From contig JADGCE010000037.1 in the NCBI GenBank assembly GCA_015229095.1, positions 1 to 19,755 of the forward strand: a stretch of DNA of 19,755 nucleotides, read 5' to 3'. This document shows positions 15,901-19,755 of this stretch, piece by piece; the stretch's first letter is position 1; every line of letters begins with the position of its first letter. Position numbers and translations under genes: made by a program. Under the pieces are notes generated by a model. It was not told where the DNA came from. It did not search any database and saw only the letters and a list, made by a program, of their open reading frames with translations. The DNA is from Magnetococcales bacterium (GTDB taxonomy: Bacteria; Pseudomonadota; Magnetococcia; Magnetococcales; Magnetaquicoccaceae).

Positions 15901-15993
15901 GACCACAACACCCACCAGTGCGGAGACAGAGAGCAGCACTGCCACCCAATGGGTCGCCCTGACACCCCCTGCCCGTTGCACTGCACCACTCAT
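12937..15993 (-). CDS. MASE3 hybrid sensor histidine kinase with receiver and HPt domains
   Basis: A 1018-residue hybrid kinase. Residues about 10-250 form a multi-helix membrane sensor of MASE3 type, with the characteristic 'GLDLMHTLDYKGMSLL' and 'LWIASRFLEAFSFLGAFLF'. A PAS domain follows (about 295-395, 'AHVGHWKWDI', 'WSKETFRIF', 'MIGTVLDITQQK'). The HisKA box 'NMSHEIRTPMNAIIG' has its His at 430, and the HATPase has 'NFASNAVKF' (about 541), 'DSGIGM' and 'GTGLGLAISKRLV'. The receiver 'VLLVEDNAINQQV' has phospho-Asp722 in 'LMDMLMPVMDG', and the HPt motif 'AHSLKGVAATIGA' has His869. A helical tail of about 80 residues ends the protein. All phosphorelay residues are present. The ATG at 15993 has only a weak purine-rich leader. 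It precedes acs in the same direction, but the 226-base gap argues against obligatory co-transcription. The signal and output partner are unknown. Confidence 0.93.
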   Translation of the reverse strand: MSGAVQRAGGVRATHWVAVLLSVSALVGVVVTSFDNYLLFHSLAEIFSVVIGFGFFVVVWNGRRFLDNHFLLFLGIAFLFISGLDLMHTLDYKGMSLLSAQNSNHPPQLWIASRFLEAFSFLGAFLFIKRPLREEWALLLYAGVTALILATIYRWQVFPDCFIDGVGLTPFKIISEYLICAVLAGGLWLMRQHRTLFDPYVRTRLIWAMLATMGSELAFTFYVGMYDLSNLIGHILKIFAFYWIYQATVETSLQKPFASLFRDVTLARDALFASNQMLHESQTLLERAQEIAHVGHWKWDILNGGVTWSKETFRIFRRDPDRGSPTYALFLETLHEDDRPEVVQAIQKTLDGEATEYEVEHRILCPDREIRFVREKGVLTRDASGQPVAMIGTVLDITQQKQVERHLQEAMERVERANQAKSDFLANMSHEIRTPMNAIIGLSHLVMRTSLTPRQMDYLQKISGAAATLLRLINDILDFSKIEAGKLDMEQRAFAIGELLQDVMSVVSVKSSEKGIRFVWEADRAIPPWLIGDSLRLGQVLTNFASNAVKFTDRGEVRVTVELANRSEQEVELRFVVRDSGIGMTPEQIAQLFQSFHQADTSITRRYGGTGLGLAISKRLVDRMGGSIQVSSTPGEGSCFTATVCLGICSENVPVRSDSLSEEQLQKFLTDVRVLLVEDNAINQQVATELLERVGVQITVANNGQEALERVAEARFDMILMDMLMPVMDGLTTARRLREESLIPPEVPILAMTANAMAGDRERCLAAGMQDHIAKPIDPDILYMRILQYLKPGLDGRALAPSRPSSGGSSDFPVLEGVDVQKGLRNVGGDGGIYRSILGKFVTNQGDACVRMAMQMEAGDHATLERTAHSLKGVAATIGALQLADSAARLEKIIQTPSQWHAWPTELARTTDELARVLSAIQTAWEIPATLDKQEGQQGEPVAPEQLAPLFRKAIQNLLAYDAAAEGVVAELAVLVQDGERKERLDRIKAALSAYDFDACLAVFYAWAEAEGILLEEA

Positions 15994-16513
15994 CCCGTCA
16001 CTCTGGATGTCATGCCACAGCGTCCATCAACACATGCCACACCACCACCCTCTGAAATCCCCGAATCCTGCATCCGGTGCCTCCACGATGAACGGGTGAT
16101 CCTCCCGATTCTCTGAAAATGACCGCAGGTCCAAAAAGATCATCCCCCTGATGGAGCCGGGGCAGAGCCATGGGATCCGGGCCGTTGCCGTTACTTGAGG
16201 TGGAGCACAGCAGAATGACCGTCCGGTCGATCCTCCGCGCACGACCTTTGACAGTGCCAGCAATACCAGGAGTGCGCAAGGAAAAATCCGATTTCCCAGG
16301 CCGGTCGATACCGGGGAAAGCGGACACCGTGGTGGCGCGTATCGCTGTCCACCAAGCGTTCAAAGCAGGCCCAGGAGGGATGGAACCACGGGCAGGAGGG
16401 GAATCGGTCGTCTGCCGTGCCGCCCTCCCCCAGACACGATGAGGCACGCCGGTCAAAGAGTGGCACACCGGGTTCCTGATGCAGGGTTCCTGGATACTCC
16501 GTGCGCCCACTCA
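15994..16513. other. 520-base gap without a convincing gene
   Basis: This stretch lies downstream of ftsK and upstream of the hybrid kinase, so it should hold the end of one transcript and the promoter of the next. A minus-strand frame from GTG 16510 to 16010 and a shorter one ending at 16027 are open, but they have no ribosome binding site and no recognisable domain. A 9-base direct repeat, GGGTTCCTG, occurs at 16470-16478 and 16484-16492. No strong terminator hairpin or RNA gene is visible. Confidence 0.5.
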
Positions 16514-18787
16514 TCACCCCTCCGGTGCCAACACCTCGCGTTTGCCCGCACCATTGGGAGCAGAAACCACGCCCTCGTTCTCCATCTGCTCGACAATGCG
16601 GGCTGCACGGTTGTAACCAATCTTGAAAATGCGTTGCACCATACTGGTGCTGACCTTGCGCTCACGCAGGACGATATGGACGGCCTGATCATACAGCTCA
16701 TCCTGTGCCTCGCCCCCAGCACCCCCCATAAAACCGCTCTCCTCGCCATCCTCCCCCTCCCCGCGCTGTATCAGCACCGAAAGGTCATAGTCCGGGGTTC
16801 CCGTGGATCGTAAATATTTAACGAGATCATGCACTTCCTTGTCAGAGACGAACGGCGCGTGAATGCGCTGCAAATGGGATGTGCCGGGAGGCAAAAAGAG
16901 GCCATCGCCCATGCCCAGCAGACGATCGGCACCCATGGCATCCAGAATGGTGCGGGAATCAATCTTGGAAGAGACCTGAAAGGCCAATCGTGTCGGAAAG
17001 TTGGCTTTGATCAGACCCGTGATCACATCCACCGAAGGGCGTTGCGTCGCCAAAATCAGGTGCAGGCCCGCTGCCCGCGCCATTTGCGCCAGACGGGCAA
17101 TGGCAGGTTCCACCTCCTTGCCTACCTGTATCATCAGGTCCGCCAATTCATCGATGACGATGACAATCAACGGCTTGCTATCCAGGGGAATCGGCTCATC
17201 CCGTTCCACAGGGCGGCCTGTCTCCGGATCCATCCCCACCTTGACTCTCCGGGTCGGTTGTTCATCGTGTTCGATACAGTGCGCAATCCGTTCGTTGTAA
17301 CCGGCCAAATTGCGCACGCCCAACTCCGACATGAGCCGATAGCGGTTTTCCATCTCGCTCACCGCCCATTTCAACAGGTTGGCCGCCTTATGCACATCGG
17401 TCACCACGGGAGCCAACAGATGAGGAATCCCCTCGTAGATGGATAATTCCAACATTTTGGGATCCACCATCAGAAAACGCACCTCATCGGGCCGGGCACT
17501 GAACAGAATGGAGCAGATCATGGCATTGACCGCCACCGATTTGCCCGAACCGGTTGTACCGGCCACCAGCAGATGCGGCATTTTGGCCAAATTGCCCGCA
17601 ACCGGATTGCCAAAAATATCCGACCCCAATGCCACCGCCAATGGATGGGCCATCCTCCGGAAGGCCTCGGATGTCAGCACCTCCTTGAGATAAACAGTCT
17701 GACGCACCTCATTGGGAATTTCGATACCGATGACTGTTTTGCCGGGCACATTGCCCACCACCCGCACCGAGGAGACCGAAATGGAACGCGCCAGATCGTC
17801 CGCCAACCCGATCACCTTGGCCGATCGCAGGCCAGGGGCCGGGTCCAGCTCGAACGTGGTCACCACGGGGCCGGGCAATACATCGACAATCTGCCCCTTG
17901 ATATGGAAGTCTGCCAGTTTTTGTTCCAACGTGCGGGCAATAAGGTTCAGATCTTCCCGCGAGGGTCCACCCGGCTTTTTGGGACCCGGGTCAACCATCA
18001 AGGAAAAGGGTGGCAAAGCCGGCCATTCCGCAGTCGGCTCTGCCGGCAGCACCCGCTCCAGAGTGCCCTTCCAGGGCGGATGCTCCTCCTGATGTGGGGA
18101 CAACCGCTCTTCACCAGGCAGATCCTCCTCCGAAACCGGCGTGACCGCACGCCGCTCTGCGACAGCAGCGGAGGGGATGGCCGCTTTTCCACGGTTTTCC
18201 GGCATCAAAAAAATGGGATCACGGGGCAGACGCACCTCTGGTCGCAGCACACTCTCCCCACGCGATGCCGGACTCTTTTTGTCGGCCATGCGGGCAGAGA
18301 GGGGGGTTCCGGTTGCCCGTGGCAACCCGGCCTCTGTGGGCACAACCGCAGACTCAGTGGCCATGGCGGTCACAAAGCGTGCCGGAGAAACAGGCAGGGA
18401 GAGCTCCTCCTCTGGCATGATCGCCCCAACGGGCATGGAGTTGGGCAGAGGGTTGCACGCCCTGGGCACGGAGAGCGCGTCCAGAACGGGTTCCCGACGA
18501 CTGCTCTCCCGCACCGGAAAAGAGGTCGGTTCCGCTTTCCTGCCCATGGGCTTTTCCACCCACAAGCAGGCAACCTGTTTGGCGCGCTGCCACTGTTTCC
18601 TGTAGATTAAAAAGCTCTGTCGCAGCCAGTGGAGCAGTTCTGGCAGCCGCAACAATGCTGCGAGGTCCACAACCGTATCGGCGGGATGACGGGTCGGTAC
18701 AGAGACGGCTCCTTGGGCGAGCCTTCTGTTTTGTGCCAAACGGCTCACACCAGCAAGTCGCAGGGTCTCGGTGCGTTTTGGGTGCAT
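16514..18787 (-). CDS. ftsK: FtsK/SpoIIIE-family DNA translocase lacking membrane segments
   Basis: A 757-residue chromosome-partition motor. From about residue 270 it follows the FtsK pattern: an alpha domain ('LNLIARTLEQKLADFHIKGQIVDVLPGPVVTTFEL'), then the RecA-like motor with Walker A 'GTTGSGKS' (Lys416) and Walker B 'IVIVIDELADLM' (Asp546, Glu547). A C-terminal winged-helix gamma domain ends the protein ('RKVSTSMVQRIFKIGYNRAARIVEQMENEGVVS'), the part that reads polar DNA guide sequences and contacts XerD in homologues. The first 270 residues are hydrophilic, Pro/Arg/Glu-rich and show no transmembrane helix. Typical proteobacterial FtsK has four near its start. ATG 18787 is chosen because AGGAG lies 6 bases upstream; the frame extends only 12 codons further. 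It is either a soluble paralogue or a naturally shortened FtsK. Confidence 0.93.
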   Translation of the reverse strand: MHPKRTETLRLAGVSRLAQNRRLAQGAVSVPTRHPADTVVDLAALLRLPELLHWLRQSFLIYRKQWQRAKQVACLWVEKPMGRKAEPTSFPVRESSRREPVLDALSVPRACNPLPNSMPVGAIMPEEELSLPVSPARFVTAMATESAVVPTEAGLPRATGTPLSARMADKKSPASRGESVLRPEVRLPRDPIFLMPENRGKAAIPSAAVAERRAVTPVSEEDLPGEERLSPHQEEHPPWKGTLERVLPAEPTAEWPALPPFSLMVDPGPKKPGGPSREDLNLIARTLEQKLADFHIKGQIVDVLPGPVVTTFELDPAPGLRSAKVIGLADDLARSISVSSVRVVGNVPGKTVIGIEIPNEVRQTVYLKEVLTSEAFRRMAHPLAVALGSDIFGNPVAGNLAKMPHLLVAGTTGSGKSVAVNAMICSILFSARPDEVRFLMVDPKMLELSIYEGIPHLLAPVVTDVHKAANLLKWAVSEMENRYRLMSELGVRNLAGYNERIAHCIEHDEQPTRRVKVGMDPETGRPVERDEPIPLDSKPLIVIVIDELADLMIQVGKEVEPAIARLAQMARAAGLHLILATQRPSVDVITGLIKANFPTRLAFQVSSKIDSRTILDAMGADRLLGMGDGLFLPPGTSHLQRIHAPFVSDKEVHDLVKYLRSTGTPDYDLSVLIQRGEGEDGEESGFMGGAGGEAQDELYDQAVHIVLRERKVSTSMVQRIFKIGYNRAARIVEQMENEGVVSAPNGAGKREVLAPEG

Positions 18788-18793
18788 GGGGGG

Positions 18794-18798
18794 CTCCT
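18794..18798 (-). promoter_or_regulatory. Ribosome binding site deciding the ftsK start
   Basis: AGGAG on the minus strand, 6 bases before the ATG at 18787. No such site precedes the in-frame start at 18823. Confidence 0.65.
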
Positions 18799-19090
18799 GT
18801 GTCCAAAAGGGTAGGCATGACATCCATCCAGACCTTCCACTTGAGCCAGGAGCGTGTCAGAGCCCCGCACCGGTGGTAGCCCGTTTGCACCACCGCGAGA
18901 GTCTGAAAGATCAAACGACGGAACACTGCCACCGGCGGAACGCTACACCCGCTCCGCGCTGGCCAAGATCAAGGGGAAGGCCGTTCTTCATGGGCGGTTG
19001 TCGCATTGCTCATGCCATATTGCAATCATCTCCAGAAACAGGCCGATTTTCCGTTGTCTGAGCACCTCTCTCTTTTATCTTTATCCTGTT

Positions 19091-19108
19091 GAAAAAAATA
19101 TTTTTTTC
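19091..19108. repeat. Perfect 18-base AT palindrome
   Basis: GAAAAAAATATTTTTTTC is a perfect palindrome of an A7 and a T7 tract in an otherwise GC-rich region. It lies about 300 bases upstream of the ftsK start and 200 bases downstream of the Rpn/DUF4351-type gene. It could be an intrinsic bend, part of the ftsK promoter, or a terminator-like element working in both directions. Confidence 0.6.
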
Positions 19109-19273
19109 TATTCATGAAACCCCGGATCCGCCACCCTCCGCTGGGATTCCATCACACAAGTTATCACAACCCATCCTCTCCCCCGCGCCCCACAAAAACC
19201 CGCACGGTGCTGCCAGAATCGTCGCGTTCCCCATCGAATGGATCTGTTTTTTGGCACTGGCACGACAGGACAC

Positions 19274-19287
19274 GGTGTGGGCACACC
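19274..19287. repeat. Short inverted repeat after the Rpn/DUF4351-type gene
   Basis: GGTGTG and CACACC flank two bases, and a second GTGTG follows at about 19293-19297, so two alternative pairings exist. It is possibly a weak terminator hairpin on the minus strand, with no U-tract directly after it. Confidence 0.3.
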
Positions 19288-19313
19288 GAAGCGTGTGCGG
19301 AGGAGTCCCATCA

Positions 19314-19755
19314 TCACGAGAGATCTGCGAGCACACTCTCCAGTGTTGGGGCATCCAGGATCCGGAGACTCCATTCCTCCAAGACAGGTGGCTCGGCCTT
19401 GGCGATCTTTTCACTGGCCCAGGTGGGCAGGTCGCCAAAGCGACGTTGTAGTAGGCGCGCCAGCATCCTGGCCTCGCCTTCTTGGCGACTATCCATCTGC
19501 ACCTTCACAAATAAAGGCCGCAACACGTCGTTTTCCATCACATCAAAGGTAAGAGCCATTTCTTCAGCCTCCGTTTTAACAACAGTTTCCAGTCTACGCA
19601 ACCGGGACAAGATGACCAATTTCGTCAGGGCGTCAGCCCTGGCCTTGTCCGGCAATTCGCTGATTCGGTACAAGATTTCCCTGATCGTTTCCTTCTGGTT
19701 GTCCATTCGACACAGTACGGCCAAAAGGTTTTCCTCCAACGTCGGACTGGCCATT
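19314..19755 (-). CDS. Rpn/PD-(D/E)XK transposase-nuclease family protein, C-terminal part (DUF4351)
   Basis: A frame of 146 residues that runs to the window edge. The Met at 19754 is probably internal, because 'SPTLEENLLAVLCRMDNQKETIREIL' resembles the middle of about 300-residue Rpn-type proteins. The C-terminus carries the DUF4351 pattern: 'GEARMLARLLQRRFGDLPTWASEKIAKAEPPVLEEWSLRILDAPTLESVLADL'. The nuclease core would lie beyond the edge, so its catalytic residues cannot be checked. These genes are often annotated as transposases and occur in many copies in some genomes. They are thought to be recombination-promoting nucleases. No terminal inverted repeats are visible here. Confidence 0.75.
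   Translation of the reverse strand, partial: MASPTLEENLLAVLCRMDNQKETIREILYRISELPDKARADALTKLVILSRLRRLETVVKTEAEEMALTFDVMENDVLRPLFVKVQMDSRQEGEARMLARLLQRRFGDLPTWASEKIAKAEPPVLEEWSLRILDAPTLESVLADLS

Larger units (their letters stand above)
18788..19313. other. 526-base gap without a convincing gene
   Basis: This stretch lies between ftsK and the Rpn/DUF4351-type gene, both on the minus strand, so the ftsK promoter should be here. It holds an AT-rich island (about 19070-19115) with an 18-base palindrome, and a GGTGTG/CACACC inverted repeat at 19274-19287 about 27 bases after the upstream gene's stop. Several short open frames on both strands lack good ribosome binding sites and recognisable domains. 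I see no tRNA or other RNA gene. Confidence 0.5.

Noticed and set aside
16010..16510. Minus-strand open frame of 166 codons between ftsK and the hybrid kinase
   Set aside because: It has a GTG start directly after tandem stops, no ribosome binding site, no recognisable domain, and composition like other non-coding frames here.
18854..19117. Plus-strand open frame of 87 codons upstream of ftsK
   Set aside because: There is no ribosome binding site and no family resemblance, and its end runs through the AT palindrome.
19314..19755. Complete transposable element
   Set aside because: Only the C-terminal part of an Rpn/DUF4351-type protein is present, and no terminal inverted repeats or target-site duplication can be seen.

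Overview
The window reads as a GC-moderate proteobacterial chromosome. The FtsK, Acs, ActP and hybrid-kinase proteins are proteobacterial in style. The MASE3 sensor domain, the DUF2145 gene and the DUF4351/Rpn-type protein would fit a magnetotactic or related alphaproteobacterial lineage such as Magnetococcales, but that placement is only a guess. I see no rRNA, tRNA, CRISPR array or complete insertion sequence.

Layout. (1) Positions 24-1635, plus strand: three small genes. They encode a DUF1640-like coiled-coil protein with one membrane segment, a secreted Ala/Gly-rich protein, and an exported DUF2145 protein. They converge on the next block across a short hairpin. (2) Positions 1682-12710, minus strand: an eight-gene acetate utilisation and signalling block. 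In transcription order it is acs, yjcH (DUF485), actP, a CBS/DUF294 nucleotidyltransferase-like gene, a stand-alone receiver, a membrane pseudo-histidine-kinase fused to a DEDDh exonuclease, a 69-residue two-helix membrane protein, and a symporter-type (CbrA/CrbS-like) sensor histidine kinase. Most junctions overlap or are separated by 1 to about 90 bases, so translational coupling is likely. (3) Positions 12937-15993, minus strand: a MASE3-PAS-HisKA-HATPase-REC-HPt hybrid kinase upstream of acs, separated from it by 226 bases that probably hold the acs promoter. (4) Positions 16514-18787, minus strand: an FtsK/SpoIIIE translocase with complete motor and gamma domains but no N-terminal membrane segments. 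(5) Positions 19314 to the edge, minus strand: the C-terminal part of an Rpn/DUF4351-type protein. Two gaps of about 500 bases (15994-16513 and 18788-19313) hold no convincing gene.

How the genes work together. ActP with its small partner YjcH imports acetate, and Acs activates it to acetyl-CoA. Symporter-type kinases of the CbrA/CrbS/MxtR group control acs in several gammaproteobacteria, so the kinase at the end of the block probably reports on a small carbon substrate or on carbon flux. In this window the only stand-alone receiver has no DNA-binding output, and no transcription factor is encoded. Beside it sit a GlnD-like nucleotidyltransferase and an exonuclease-pseudokinase fusion whose roles are not known to me. 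That cluster is the most interesting part of the window.
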